Notes: a model not told the origin generated them from the sequence alone. Numbered from the stretch's first letter, positions 24,860 to 34,382 are shown. The stretch: DNA of 40,153 nucleotides from Elusimicrobiota bacterium (GCA_003151975.1 PLZD01000037.1:15222-55374), one strand, 5' to 3'. Made by a program: numbers and translations.

Positions 24860-25942
24860 ATGAGACTCCTTCTAGCCTTGCTGGCGATGTCTTCCGCGGC
24901 GTCGGCCCGAGCCTGGAGCGCCGACGAGCTCGCCGTCGAGCCCGGCGTGCCCCCCGCGGTCACCGCAGGATGGAACGCAGAGCCGGGCCCCGGCTCGGCG
25001 TGGGACAAGTATTACTTCCGCACGGAAATGGGAGAAGAGCGCACGATCTGGTGCCGGCACAAGGACTGCGACACGGCGCTTCAGAAGGAAGATTTTCAAA
25101 GCCACGTTCCTCTCTATTATCTCGCTCCCGCCGGGACCGGCCGTTGGCAGGCGATCCTCTCGGCGTACACGATGCATTGGGAGCCGTACAAGAAAGGGGG
25201 CCTCAGCGAAGTGATCTCGCGCGCCGGCACGCCCCTGGCGATCCGGCCGTGGCGGCCCTCGAAGAAGGGCGACGCGTGGGACCTCGACGGCGCCGCGTCG
25301 GTCCTCGCGCCCGCAAGCCGCGAGATCGTACCGCCCCAAGCCGCGCTCTTCGTGGAGGCCGGCGGCTGGCCCGCCTGCTTGAGCCTGGATCCCGCCGCTT
25401 ACGAAGGCTCGCCGTGGGCCATCAAGAAGCTCCACCCCGCGGAGATCGAGATCGCGGAGGCCTCCGCGGCCCCCGGGACCGAGGACGAATTGCGCGCGCG
25501 CCTCAAGCTGTTGGCCTCGCATCCCGACGCCGGGGCGCTGACGACCGTCCATCAAATGCGCACGGAGGCCACAGCCGCGGCGGAGGCCGAGCTCAACGCC
25601 AAGGCTCCCGCGGGGCGCTTCAACCGCCTCGAGGCTCGGTTCTTGGCGTGCCGGGTGCAGCGCTACGACCGGTTCAATGCCTTTCAGACGGAGCTCGCGC
25701 GCCTCGACGAGCCGGCGGGATTTATCGCCAAGTGGCGGCAGTTCGTGCGCTCCGAGATGAGCGATTACATGCAGGAGACCGGCGACTATCAGAGCGGCTT
25801 GATCCTGGCCGGCCGCCGCACCGTGGCGGCGCTCGACGGCCGCGTGCCGGCCCTGGCGCAGGGACCGCAAAGCCGCCCCCACCCGCAGGAAATGGGCGAG
25901 GCCGCCGAGCGCATCTCGTACATTTTGGAGCAAGTGAAATGA
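24860..25942 (+). CDS. secreted protein of unrecognised family, paralogue 2
   Basis: No known family is recognised. It encodes 360 residues with a short signal peptide (MRLLLALLAMSSAASARA). The motif WCRHKDCD (Cys65, Cys70) matches the WCxxxDCD of paralogue 1 with the same CX4C spacing. A later HPAEIEIAEAS segment lines up with LPVEFEMEKA of paralogue 1. The shared helical block is LEARFLACRVQ (Cys264) followed by FIAKWRQFVRSEMSDYM. It starts 1 bp after the previous stop with no clear ribosome site, so translation is probably coupled. Shorter than its siblings, it lacks both the charged tail of 1 and the membrane end of 3. Confidence 0.8.
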   Translation: MRLLLALLAMSSAASARAWSADELAVEPGVPPAVTAGWNAEPGPGSAWDKYYFRTEMGEERTIWCRHKDCDTALQKEDFQSHVPLYYLAPAGTGRWQAILSAYTMHWEPYKKGGLSEVISRAGTPLAIRPWRPSKKGDAWDLDGAASVLAPASREIVPPQAALFVEAGGWPACLSLDPAAYEGSPWAIKKLHPAEIEIAEASAAPGTEDELRARLKLLASHPDAGALTTVHQMRTEATAAAEAELNAKAPAGRFNRLEARFLACRVQRYDRFNAFQTELARLDEPAGFIAKWRQFVRSEMSDYMQETGDYQSGLILAGRRTVAALDGRVPALAQGPQSRPHPQEMGEAAERISYILEQVK

Positions 25943-26018
25943 ACCTGGGTCTAAAGGCCTACTCGGCGCTGGGGCCATCGGCACTGCCTTCCGTCGGCCG
26001 CGAGGGCTACCCTTCCTT

Positions 26019-27743
26019 ATGATGAGTTCGCGCCTGGGATCGTTGATTCTGATTTTGGCGGCCGCGCTTCCCGTGCGGGCGGCGGACTCGCCTTTCAAGA
26101 CGGCCGGCGACCCCAATCCCGATTGCGCTCAGGACTTCCTCTTGACCGAGTACTACGCGGGCCCCAACGCGTCCACCAAGGGCATCTTCAGCTGGTGGCA
26201 TCCCGTCGAGATCGAACTCGTGCGCGGCATGAAGCGCCCGGACGATTACACGGATTTCAGCGCCCCGCTCAAGGCGCAGGTCCTCGACGGGAAAAGCGAT
26301 ATCAACGTGAAACTCGGCGTACTCCGAAAGCTCGAGGAGTCCAAAGCCGCCGACGCGGACAAGGACAAAAGCGCGTCCGACTTCGCCCAAAATACTTTGC
26401 GGCCTAAAATGCTCGCCGCGGCCAAGGCCATGCCTCCCAGCAAGGGCGCCTCCGATCAATTCTCCGGATTTGAAGCTCCGTTCCTGCGCTGCCGCATGCG
26501 CTACGTCGGCAGAGACGACGCGTTCGCCGCGCTGACGCAAACCGCGGTCGCGTCAAACAAGACCGCCGAGTTTGTCGCCTACTGGCGCGGCTTCGTCCGC
26601 GGAGAGATCTCGATCTACGCCGCCGAGGGCGCTGCGCTTGGCGCCGCCAAGCCCGACTCCAAGAAGCTGTATGCGGCCTTCGTCGAACGGACGAGGAAAG
26701 CTCTCGGGACGAGCCCCGGCGCGACGTCGCCCGCCGCGGAGACCAAGCCGCCTATCAAGGACGATTTCCGGGACGGCCTTGTGAAAGTCCCACCCGACGC
26801 GCCGACCTCGCTGACCCAGCACGAGTACGACTTGCTTTGGCACGGCGACGCCCGCCACCCCGAAGAGCAGGCGCAATATGTCGCGCGCTTGAAGAAGGCC
26901 CTCGCGCTCGCGCCGACCGGCGCCACCGATGCCCAGGCCTTGGAATCGCAGAAGGCGATCAAAGCCGTCGTCTCCGAGTACCGCGCGCAGGTCGTCACGC
27001 GCGACCCCGACACGAACCTCAGCCTCGAGGAGCTCGCCACTTTCGGCGCCAACTCGAAAAAGGTCTACGACGAGATCAAGGGGCTCTCAGGCGACGCGCG
27101 CAAGGCCAAGGTCACCGAGTACCGCGCCCAGATCGCCAAGCTCGATCCCGCGATGAACCTCAAGCCCGAGGAGCTCGCCGCCTTCGGTCCCCAGGCGGCC
27201 ACCTCCAAACAAGCCGAGATCGACGCGCTCTCGGGCGACGCGCGCAAGGCCAAGGTCGCCCAGCTGCGCCAGATCGCGCAGCGCTGGCAGGCGCGCTCGG
27301 GGTCCAGCGGCGGCTCCACGATCCCGCTCGATCAACTCAAAGCCGCCGAGGCGGCCAACGGCGATCTCTCCGCGCTCGACCAGATTTTCAACGGCAACCG
27401 GAGCGGCGGGGACGCGGTCGACGGCTTGACGGGTCCCGGCGGCGGCAAGACCGCCCAGCAGATTTCCGACGAGCTCAACAAGAAGCCCAACGACCAGCCC
27501 CCGACCAAGGCTACCAACTCCGAGCCGCCGAAGCCCGGCGAAGACAAGGTCGCGTCCTCGGATGACGGCGGAAAGACTTGGAAAAAGGACGTTCCCAATC
27601 TCGCCTCGGGCGCCCGGTGGGGAATTTTCGCCATGGCGCTCGGCATGTTCTTCGCGGGAGGCGCCGGCGTCCTCCTGTTCGGCGTGGTCGGCTTTATGGC
27701 GGGCTACGGCCTCAGCAAGGTCCAGAAGAGCCTGGGCGACTAG
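26019..27743 (+). CDS. membrane-anchored secreted protein of unrecognised family, paralogue 3
   Basis: A 574-residue protein; the function is not recognised. The signal peptide (LGSLILILAAALPVRA) is followed by a domain shared with paralogues 1 and 2: EYYAGPNASTKGIFSWWHP then VEIEL, and later FEAPFLRCRMRY (Cys158) with FVAYWRGFVRGEISIYA. The WCxxxDCD motif is absent. Residues about 305-425 form three repeats around GLSGDARKAKVTEYRAQI and LEELATFG. Two adjoining hydrophobic segments end the protein (about 535-565, WGIFAMALGMFFAGGAG and VLLFGVVGFMAGYGLSKV), so it is probably anchored in the inner membrane. ATG 26019 and 26022 are both possible. It lies 76 bp after paralogue 2, in the same direction. 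Confidence 0.8.
   Translation: MMSSRLGSLILILAAALPVRAADSPFKTAGDPNPDCAQDFLLTEYYAGPNASTKGIFSWWHPVEIELVRGMKRPDDYTDFSAPLKAQVLDGKSDINVKLGVLRKLEESKAADADKDKSASDFAQNTLRPKMLAAAKAMPPSKGASDQFSGFEAPFLRCRMRYVGRDDAFAALTQTAVASNKTAEFVAYWRGFVRGEISIYAAEGAALGAAKPDSKKLYAAFVERTRKALGTSPGATSPAAETKPPIKDDFRDGLVKVPPDAPTSLTQHEYDLLWHGDARHPEEQAQYVARLKKALALAPTGATDAQALESQKAIKAVVSEYRAQVVTRDPDTNLSLEELATFGANSKKVYDEIKGLSGDARKAKVTEYRAQIAKLDPAMNLKPEELAAFGPQAATSKQAEIDALSGDARKAKVAQLRQIAQRWQARSGSSGGSTIPLDQLKAAEAANGDLSALDQIFNGNRSGGDAVDGLTGPGGGKTAQQISDELNKKPNDQPPTKATNSEPPKPGEDKVASSDDGGKTWKKDVPNLASGARWGIFAMALGMFFAGGAGVLLFGVVGFMAGYGLSKVQKSLGD
27071..27256 (+). repeat. intragenic tandem repeat in paralogue 3
   Basis: About 30 bp starting with CTCTCAGGCGACGCGCGCAA near 27085 recurs almost exactly near 27229 (one base differs in this stretch). 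The spacing of 144 bp corresponds to 48 residues, so a recent in-frame duplication is likely; a third, more diverged unit lies just upstream. Confidence 0.7.
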
Positions 27744-27745
27744 CC

Positions 27746-27788
27746 GAAGCTCCCGCTCGGGCTTCCAGCGGTTGTCCCCGAAGGGGAC
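27746..27788. terminator. two hairpins between convergent genes
   Basis: GAAGCTC/GGGCTTC (27746-27765, 7-bp stem with one G-T pair) and GTCCCC-GAA-GGGGAC (27774-27788, perfect 6-bp stem) fill the 50-bp gap between paralogue 3 and lspA, which converge. Neither has a T tract; they may act as two-way terminators or mRNA end-stabilisers. Confidence 0.45.
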
Positions 27789-27793
27789 CAGAC

Positions 27794-28252
27794 CTAGTCG
27801 CGCTTCTTTTCCTGACGGTCCTCGACGGTCATCCCCCACGCCAGCAGGCACGCCCCGATCGACACGCAGGAATCCGCGACGTTGAAGACCGGCCAGATCC
27901 GGAAATCGAGGAAGTCCACGACGTAGCCGTAGGCCACGCGGTCGTAGAGATTGCCCACCGCGCCTCCCGCGACGAGCACCAGCCCCGCCTGGAGCCAGAA
28001 GTTCTTGCGCGTCCAGCGTCCCTGAAGGATGAGCAGGACGGCGAGCAGGACCGAAGATAGCCAGATGAAAAAGCGGTTGCGCGAGAAGCCGATGCCGAAC
28101 GCCGCGCCCGTGTTCTCGACATAGGTAAGGTAGAAGAACGGCAGCACGCGCACGCTGCCCCGGACCATGAGCCAAGTCGCGGCCCAATGTTTGGCTAGGC
28201 GGTCCAAAAGAAAAATCGCCGTCATCGCGCCGACGCGCATGGCCGGCCTCAT
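27794..28252 (-). CDS. lspA: lipoprotein signal peptidase (signal peptidase II)
   Basis: An inner-membrane aspartyl protease that removes signal peptides from diacylglyceryl-modified prolipoproteins. It has 152 residues, four predicted membrane helices, the conserved NTGAAFG loop (47-53), GNLYDR (100-105), catalytic Asp113 in YVVDFLDF and Asp127 in FNVADS. The start ATG 28252 overlaps the ileS stop as ATGA, a common ileS-lspA arrangement. It would process the lipoprotein protease encoded at 21232-22044. Confidence 0.95.
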   Translation of the reverse strand: MRPAMRVGAMTAIFLLDRLAKHWAATWLMVRGSVRVLPFFYLTYVENTGAAFGIGFSRNRFFIWLSSVLLAVLLILQGRWTRKNFWLQAGLVLVAGGAVGNLYDRVAYGYVVDFLDFRIWPVFNVADSCVSIGACLLAWGMTVEDRQEKKRD

Positions 28253-31050
28253 CCGACGGCGGCCGCGCAGCGCCCGCAGAGCTCGGCGTGTTTAGAAGAA
28301 GAGCCGATGTCCGTCTGGTAGCGCCAGCAGCGCGGGCACTTCGCGCCGGAAGCGGCGCTCACTTCCACCTTCAAGGCTCCGGCCGCCGCGACGTCCTCGA
28401 CTTCGGAGACGAGCAGGACCTCGGCCCACGGCACGGGCGCTCCGCCGATGGTCGCGCCCTTCAAGCTCACCTTCGCCTGAAGCGAGCTGCCGATCTTCTT
28501 GGCGGTCCGCGCCTCTTCCAATGTTTTTTGGACGACGGCCCGGACCTTCAGTATGTTTTCCCAACGCGCGGCCAGCGCCGGATCCTTCCACTTCTCGTCG
28601 AGCGCGGGGAGATCGGCGAGAAACACGCTCTCTCCCTGGCCCCACCGTTGGGGCCCCGCCTCCCAGCCTTCTTCGGCGGTAAACGAGAGAATCGGAGCGG
28701 CCAGCAGAAGCAGGCGCGTGAGGCACTCGGACATGACGGTCTGCGCCGCGCGGCGCTCGGGCGCGTCGGGCCGGAACGTGTAGAGCCGGTCCTTGAGCAC
28801 GTCGCAGTAGAACGAAGACAATTCGAGGCCGCAGAAATCGAGCAAGCGCCGCGCCGCCGAGCGGAAACGATAGTGCTCGTAGTCCTCGATCATGCCTTTC
28901 TGCAGGTCGTAGAGCTTGCCGAGCAAGAAGCGCTCCATCTCGGGAAGCTTCTCGAACGGGACCGCGTCTTTTTTCGGATTAAAATCAAAAGTGTTGCCGA
29001 GCAGGTAGCGCGCCGTGTTGCGGAACTGGCGGTAGGCGGTGGCGGGCACTTCCATGAGCTTGTCGGAGATGCGCACGTCGTCGGAGTAATCGGACAGGGC
29101 CACCCATAAACGAAGGACATCCGCACCGTACTTCTCGAGCATCAGTTGCGGCGCCACCACATTGCCGGAGGATTTGTGCATCGCGCGGCCTTGCTGGTCG
29201 AGCACGAAGCCGTGGGTCAGCACGGACTTGTAGGGCGCCTTGCCGGTCAGGGCGACGGCGAGCACCAGCGAGCTCTGGAACCAGCCGCGGTGCTGGTCGG
29301 AGCCTTCAAGATACAAATCGCAGGGCGAGTGCTCCTCGCCGAGAACGGACAGCCACGACGCGCCGGAGTCGACCCAGACGTCGAGAATGTCTTCCTCGCG
29401 GCGGAACTCCGTGCCGCGGCATTTCGGGCAGTGCAAATCCTTCGGCAAAAAGTCCCAGGTCTTGGTCGTGACGGTCTTTCCCCAATCCGTGAACCAGAAG
29501 CCGTCGCCGTCCTTGGCGACTTTTTCCTCGATGGCTTTGAGCGCCGCGTCGTCTTTGATCGGCGTGTTGTCGGCGGCGCAGAACAAAACGGGAATCGGCG
29601 TGCCCCACACGCGCTGGCGCGACAAGCACCAGTCCGGGCGGCCGGAGACCATCGCCGAGATGCGGGTTTGCCCCACCTCGGGAATCCAGTTCACGCCGCC
29701 GATCGCGCAGAGCAATTTTTCGCGCAGGCCCTCGAAGGCGACGTTCAAGAACCACTGCTCGGTCGCGCGGAACACGATAGGATTCTTGCAGCGCCAGCAA
29801 TGCGGATAGCTGTGCGAAATTTTTTCTTCCGCCAAAAGCTGGCCGCGTTCTTTCAAGGCGGCGATGACCGCCGGGTTGCCTTCCTCGAAAACATGCAAGC
29901 CCTTGAAATCGGGAGCCTCGTCGGTGAAGCGTCCTGAAACGTCGACGGGGCACAAGGCCTGCAGCTCGTATTTCAGACCCGTGTGGAAGTCGTCGGCGCC
30001 GTGGCCGGGCGCCGTGTGCACGACGCCCGTGCCGTCTTCGGCGGTCACATAATCGGCCAGCACGCCGATGCCCTCGGTTTTGCCGAAGGGCCGCTCGTAG
30101 CTGAAATCGAAATTGCGGCGTCCCGCCGGGCTTGCCGCGGCCAAGTCCTTGCCGCGGAAAGTCTTGAGCACCTTGTGGGATTTAGCGCCGATGACTTTCA
30201 TGACGGCTTCAAGCCGGGATTCCGCGAGCAAGAAAACGCGCGCCTTCGGCTCGAGCTCGGCCTCGACGGCGACATACTTCAACTCGGGATGGAAAGCGAC
30301 GGCCATGTTCGCGGGCAAGGTCCACGGCGTCGTCGTCCAGACCAGCACCTCGATGCCGGCCAGATCCACGGGCCGCTTGATCGGCAAAGCAACGTACACC
30401 GACGGAGAATTCTTGTCCTTGTACTCGACCTCGGCTTCCGCGAGCGCCGACTCGCAAGTGATGCACCAGTAAACGGGCTTGAGGCCGCGATAGATGAAGC
30501 CTTCCTTGAACAGGCGGCGGAAAGCCGAAAGGACTTTCGACTCGTACTCGCGCGACATCGTCTTATAGGGCTTGCTCCAGTCCCCGAGACCGCCGAGCCG
30601 CTTGAACTCCGCGCGCTGAGTCTCGATCCAGCGCTCGGCGAACGCTTCGGCTTGCACGCGGAACGCGGCGATGTCCTTGATTCCGCGCTTGCTCATCTTA
30701 AGTTCCTTGAGCAGAGCGGTCTCGATGGGCAAACCATGACAGTCCCAGCCCGGCGTGTAGGGCGTCGAGAAACCCATGAGCGCGCGGGATTTGACGACCA
30801 TGTCCTTCAAAGTTTTGTTGAGCGCGTGGCCGATGTGGATGTTGCCGTTGGCGTAGGGCGGGCCGTCGTGCAGGACGAATTCCTTGCGGCCCTTCTGGCG
30901 CTCGCGCATCTGGCCGTAAAGGTCCATCGCTTCCCAGGCCTTGAGCCGCACGGGCTCGCGCTGGGCCAAGTCGCCCTTCATCGGGAACTCGGTCTGCGGC
31001 AGATTGAGCGTCTTGGAATAGTCGGGTTTGTCTTCGGCTTGCGTGCTCAT
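28249..31050 (-). CDS. ileS: isoleucyl-tRNA synthetase
   Basis: Class I synthetase of 933 residues that charges tRNA-Ile and edits valine. The HIGH motif is present (HIGH, residues 72-75), as are the CP1 editing domain, the segment WVDSGASW, and a C-terminal zinc finger (CPRCW then CGRC). The KMSKS loop reads AMHKSSGN: the last lysine (Lys626) is kept but the first is Ala. ATG 31050 is chosen because an extended -10 box (TGATAAGAT) lies 10 nt upstream and overlaps the alternative ATG 31062; no ribosome site is seen for either. It is followed by lspA with a 4-base overlap. Confidence 0.96.
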   Translation of the reverse strand: MSTQAEDKPDYSKTLNLPQTEFPMKGDLAQREPVRLKAWEAMDLYGQMRERQKGRKEFVLHDGPPYANGNIHIGHALNKTLKDMVVKSRALMGFSTPYTPGWDCHGLPIETALLKELKMSKRGIKDIAAFRVQAEAFAERWIETQRAEFKRLGGLGDWSKPYKTMSREYESKVLSAFRRLFKEGFIYRGLKPVYWCITCESALAEAEVEYKDKNSPSVYVALPIKRPVDLAGIEVLVWTTTPWTLPANMAVAFHPELKYVAVEAELEPKARVFLLAESRLEAVMKVIGAKSHKVLKTFRGKDLAAASPAGRRNFDFSYERPFGKTEGIGVLADYVTAEDGTGVVHTAPGHGADDFHTGLKYELQALCPVDVSGRFTDEAPDFKGLHVFEEGNPAVIAALKERGQLLAEEKISHSYPHCWRCKNPIVFRATEQWFLNVAFEGLREKLLCAIGGVNWIPEVGQTRISAMVSGRPDWCLSRQRVWGTPIPVLFCAADNTPIKDDAALKAIEEKVAKDGDGFWFTDWGKTVTTKTWDFLPKDLHCPKCRGTEFRREEDILDVWVDSGASWLSVLGEEHSPCDLYLEGSDQHRGWFQSSLVLAVALTGKAPYKSVLTHGFVLDQQGRAMHKSSGNVVAPQLMLEKYGADVLRLWVALSDYSDDVRISDKLMEVPATAYRQFRNTARYLLGNTFDFNPKKDAVPFEKLPEMERFLLGKLYDLQKGMIEDYEHYRFRSAARRLLDFCGLELSSFYCDVLKDRLYTFRPDAPERRAAQTVMSECLTRLLLLAAPILSFTAEEGWEAGPQRWGQGESVFLADLPALDEKWKDPALAARWENILKVRAVVQKTLEEARTAKKIGSSLQAKVSLKGATIGGAPVPWAEVLLVSEVEDVAAAGALKVEVSAASGAKCPRCWRYQTDIGSSSKHAELCGRCAAAVG

Positions 31051-31060
31051 TACAAAACCC

Positions 31061-31069
31061 ATCTTATCA
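31061..31069 (-). promoter_or_regulatory. extended -10 box of ileS
   Basis: TGATAAGAT on the reverse strand lies 10 nt before ATG 31050 with no Shine-Dalgarno between them, so the leader would be only about 3-4 nt. No good -35 is seen, as expected for an extended -10 promoter. Confidence 0.45.
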
Positions 31070-31093
31070 TTTTCGAATAAATTCCGTGGAGCC

Positions 31094-31657
31094 TCAGCGG
31101 GCGGCCTGCTTCATCGCCCGTTCCTTGACTCTTTGCATGACGTCTTCCTGAGTCGCGGGCATCAGACTGAGCAGGGTCAGAAAATTATCCTTGCCGAGCA
31201 CGGCCGCCCGCGTCCGAGACGCGGCGCGCACGGTGGCGTTGCGGGGCGCGCTGCCGATCAGGGACGCTTCGCCGAAGTACTCGCCTTTGCCGAGCACCGC
31301 GACGGGCTTTTGCTTTCCGCCCTCTTCTTGGAGCACCTCGACTTCGCCGCTGTGGATGAAATACGCGCAGTCCCCCTCGTCGCCCTGGCGGAACACGATC
31401 TGCCCGGGCTCGAAGGTCGCGAAGACGAAAAGGCTGTGGCTCCGGCGGTAATGGTGGACCAGCACGCCGCCCAGCATGATCATCGCGACGGCGATCAGCA
31501 CGGGTGCTGCGGTCGTGAAGACAAAGAGAGTCCCGCCTGTGGTGTGGATCAAGAATTGCAGCGCCGCGGCGTAGACGATCAGGGCCAGCACCTGTGCCGC
31601 GATCAGCAGCCGTTTGCTCAACGGGGAATTGAGTTCCATGCCCTTGCTTGAGCTCAT
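31094..31657 (-). CDS. membrane protein with cyclic-nucleotide-binding domain
   Basis: A 187-residue protein with two membrane helices (about 16-38 and 48-68) followed by a cytoplasmic CRP-like cNMP-binding domain (about 75-175: [20 protein letters not shown], then [20 protein letters not shown]). The phosphate-binding cassette pattern FGExxLxxxxxRxATV is well kept, which supports real nucleotide binding. There is no DNA-binding domain. The start ATG 31657 overlaps the cytochrome stop as ATGA, so the two are cotranslated. Inference: it senses cAMP or cGMP at the membrane and acts on the cytochrome or its partners. Confidence 0.85.
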   Translation of the reverse strand: MSSSKGMELNSPLSKRLLIAAQVLALIVYAAALQFLIHTTGGTLFVFTTAAPVLIAVAMIMLGGVLVHHYRRSHSLFVFATFEPGQIVFRQGDEGDCAYFIHSGEVEVLQEEGGKQKPVAVLGKGEYFGEASLIGSAPRNATVRAASRTRAAVLGKDNFLTLLSLMPATQEDVMQRVKERAMKQAAR

Positions 31658-32271
31658 TTTAATAGCGCGACGCTATGCGCGGGCGTCTTCACGGCATGAC
31701 ACTGCAGGCAGCTCAGCTCGCCCGAGAAGACCTGGTCCTTGAAGTCCGCGTGGGACGCCAGCCATTTGACCGACTCGCCGTGGCACTTGAGGCAATCGCC
31801 GTTGGGATAGGGGTGCTTCAGCTTGACCGGCAAATGGAAGCTGCGGGTGTAGTAGGCGAAGACGTCGTGCAGGCCTTCTTTCTTCGCCTCGAAGGTCCCG
31901 AAAAGGCCGTACGAGGTATGGCAGACGTAGCACTGGTTGTCGGCGATGTAGCGGTTCGCGTAATGAAGCGAGGCCAGGCTGCCGCTTTTGGGATTCTTCA
32001 TGTCGTCGACGAACGGCTTCATGGTCAGGTGGCAGGAAGCGCAAAATTCCACGCGCTCGGCTCTCTGTAAAGCGAGCACCGTCCCGGCGGAGGTCACCAA
32101 GATGGGCAGAACGGCGACGCCCGCGAGCAGCACGCCCCACGGCACCGGTCCCGCGGCGCGTCCGCGGTAGCGGATCAGACTGTAGAGCACCAGCGCGATG
32201 CCGGCGACGATGAGCACGGCGAGAAATCGGGAGCCGTAGTAGTCGACCGGGTCCTGTTGGAAGACGTTCAC
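31654..32271 (-). CDS. membrane-anchored tetraheme c-type cytochrome (NapC/NirT/NrfH-like)
   Basis: A 205-residue cytochrome with two N-terminal membrane helices (about 15-33 and 45-68) and four heme sites: CASCH (77-81), CYVCH (114-118), CLKCH (160-164) and CLQCH (188-192). The first continues as CxxCHxTM, as in NrfH/NapC quinol dehydrogenases, which use a methionine near heme 1. Most family members have a single membrane helix; two is unusual. The start is GTG 32271, six nt after a perfect TATAAT. Its likely role is moving electrons from quinol to a periplasmic acceptor; no terminal reductase lies in the window. Confidence 0.9.
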   Translation of the reverse strand: MNVFQQDPVDYYGSRFLAVLIVAGIALVLYSLIRYRGRAAGPVPWGVLLAGVAVLPILVTSAGTVLALQRAERVEFCASCHLTMKPFVDDMKNPKSGSLASLHYANRYIADNQCYVCHTSYGLFGTFEAKKEGLHDVFAYYTRSFHLPVKLKHPYPNGDCLKCHGESVKWLASHADFKDQVFSGELSCLQCHAVKTPAHSVALLK

Positions 32272-32277
32272 CCAGCG

Positions 32278-32283
32278 ATTATA
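32278..32283 (-). promoter_or_regulatory. TATAAT box directly before the cytochrome start
   Basis: A perfect TATAAT on the reverse strand lies 6 nt before GTG 32271, placing the expected transcript start on the start codon itself. No ribosome site exists. The gap to the preceding stop at 32295 is only 23 bp. Confidence 0.5.
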
Positions 32284-32294
32284 GCGCTAAATAT

Positions 32295-34382
32295 CTACTG
32301 ATTTGCGCTGGAGCCGACGATCTCGATGGGAATCTCGGTCCCCGGCTTGGCGGGGACCAGCATGACGTCGTCGCCGTCGAGTTTCAGGGCGCGCACGCCC
32401 GCGGGGATGCGGAAATCGACGTAATGCGTCATGTCCTCATTGAGCACGCGCGATTCGCTCGCGGAATGCCGCGGGTCGGTGAAGAACACGCCCTGCAGAT
32501 CGACGTAGACGTCCTTGATATAGGCGTGCTTGCCGCCGGTGAAATCGGCGTAGGACGTCGGCCCGGCCTTGATCGCCTTAGCGCGCACGATGGCGTCCAA
32601 ATCCTCGCCCTTGCGGACCCAGTGACGGAACACGCGGTCGCCCGTCTGCAGTTCCTCGGTCCGGCGCGGCACGCCGGTGTACTCGGTGATCGTCTTGGTG
32701 TCCTTGTTGGCCAGCACCGCGCGCACTTTCGGGCCGTCCTCGCGCATGGCTAAAAAGCGCTCGACGGCCTCGCCCGTGCTCCGACGCGCGTTAGCAAGAA
32801 GAATCGGATCGTGACCGGACCGGGAGAGGCTGCCCGCAGTACCAAAGCTCAAACGGATCGGTTCTGCGTTGGGAATCGCGCTCGACTTAAGCGCCTGGTC
32901 CTGAGGATCGACGTCGACAAGGCCCAGCACGGCCTTCTGCGCGACGACGGTCTCCGCGTGAGCGAAAGTAACGACCTGGCGGCCGGCGTAATCCTTGATC
33001 ATGCGGCGCAGAACCCCGCGCTGGCGCATCATGACGTCGAAGCGGCTCTCGCCGCCCGGGAAGCGGTCCAGGAAGGTCCGGCCGAGGCCCTGCATCCCAT
33101 CGAGCGCGTGCCACGCCGACAACGCCCTTCCCTTTTCGTACGTCCAGCCTTCGAGCTCGCCGAAGGCGATCTCGCGCAGACCGCGTTCGATGTGGAGCTG
33201 GTACAGCGGGCCGGAACGCCCCGTCGCCAGCCGTTGACGCTTGTAATCGAGCAGAGCGGTGAAGGCCGCGGCGGTTTGACGTGCGCGCATGAGCGGGCTG
33301 ACCAAAATGACGACGGGCTTTTTTATACCGGCGAGAACGGCGCGCGCCCAGGCGTCGCCGCCGAGCTCGTCGTACATCTTGAGCGCCGCGGCGCGGGCCT
33401 GGGACTCGCCGGAAACGCCTTGCTCGTTGGGCGTGCTGGTCAGAGGCGCGTCGGTGCCGCCGCCGGCCAGCCGTTCGGCCCGGTTGGTCGTCGTCTCGCC
33501 GTGGCGCACGGTCCAAAGGTCGATCTTGGCGGAATCCAGTGCCGCAACCAGCGGGTCGGTCCTGCGGCGGCGCACGGCGCCCTCGGAAAGCTCCTCGTAA
33601 TAATCGGACAGCGGCCCGGGGATCTCGCGGCGCTCGAAGGCGATGCCGTCTTTCGGATAGAACTTGAACCGGCGCGTGCGGCCGTCCGGGCCCCGCTCGG
33701 TGGTCACGAAGCCATCGCCCTCCGGGACGGCCGAGGCGGCAAGCCCGGGGCCTTGTTTGGGCGCGGGCTTGGTCAGCCCGGAGGGATGGACCGGGATCAA
33801 GATCGAGCGGGCGTCGACGCCATCGGAAGAGAGGCGCGCAAATCCGGGCACCGAGGCCCGATCGAAGAATTGCGTCAGGTTGGCCTGGACCTGCGCGATG
33901 TCGGTTTGGCCCGCCTCCGACGGCGAGAACTTCGCGCGAATCCTTTGGATGGAGGCGCTGAGCGCCGGATCGGTCGCGGCCAGATTGGACAACCCCTCGG
34001 ACGCGGTCAGGATCGAGGCGATATTCTGCCGGCCCAACGCGCGGGACATCAGCACGCGCGTCTCGCGGTCTTCCTGCAATGACGCGGAGTTGGGAGACAC
34101 GATCAAGGTCAGGGCCGCTTGCGCGGCGGCGCGGTCGGTGGCCAGCGCCGGAAATTGAGCGGAAGGCAGCGCCGCCAAGGTCTCGAGCCGCGCCAAGCCC
34201 GCGGCGGGCGGCAAAGCCATGTACTGCCTCAGCTGGCCGGCGACGATCGTCTGGAACTGGAGCCGCGTGACCGCCGGAGCCCCGCCGAGGTCCGGGCCGA
34301 ATTCGACGGCCGCGGCCGGCGCCCACAGCAGAAAGGCGGCCAGTAAAAAGACGGCTCCCTTCCTCAATACAGAAAGCATCAT
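32295..34382 (-). CDS. secreted multidomain protein with histidine phosphatase domain
   Basis: A 695-residue exported protein. A signal peptide (about 1-25, LLAAFLLWAPAAAV) leads into a helical N-terminal region (about 30-180) that I do not recognise. A histidine phosphatase domain follows (about 285-500): the RHGET motif with nucleophile His294, SPLMRARQTA, and the second catalytic histidine His475 in FAHAET. A C-terminal domain of about 110 residues (from about 575, with VFRHWVRKGEDLDAIV then GVFFTDPRHSASES) has a vague ADP-ribosyltransferase-like look, which is only a guess. ATG 34382 and 34379 are both possible, with TATACT 4-7 nt upstream. Phosphatase activity is likely; substrate and location (periplasm) are inferred. 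Confidence 0.82.
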   Translation of the reverse strand: MMLSVLRKGAVFLLAAFLLWAPAAAVEFGPDLGGAPAVTRLQFQTIVAGQLRQYMALPPAAGLARLETLAALPSAQFPALATDRAAAQAALTLIVSPNSASLQEDRETRVLMSRALGRQNIASILTASEGLSNLAATDPALSASIQRIRAKFSPSEAGQTDIAQVQANLTQFFDRASVPGFARLSSDGVDARSILIPVHPSGLTKPAPKQGPGLAASAVPEGDGFVTTERGPDGRTRRFKFYPKDGIAFERREIPGPLSDYYEELSEGAVRRRRTDPLVAALDSAKIDLWTVRHGETTTNRAERLAGGGTDAPLTSTPNEQGVSGESQARAAALKMYDELGGDAWARAVLAGIKKPVVILVSPLMRARQTAAAFTALLDYKRQRLATGRSGPLYQLHIERGLREIAFGELEGWTYEKGRALSAWHALDGMQGLGRTFLDRFPGGESRFDVMMRQRGVLRRMIKDYAGRQVVTFAHAETVVAQKAVLGLVDVDPQDQALKSSAIPNAEPIRLSFGTAGSLSRSGHDPILLANARRSTGEAVERFLAMREDGPKVRAVLANKDTKTITEYTGVPRRTEELQTGDRVFRHWVRKGEDLDAIVRAKAIKAGPTSYADFTGGKHAYIKDVYVDLQGVFFTDPRHSASESRVLNEDMTHYVDFRIPAGVRALKLDGDDVMLVPAKPGTEIPIEIVGSSANQ

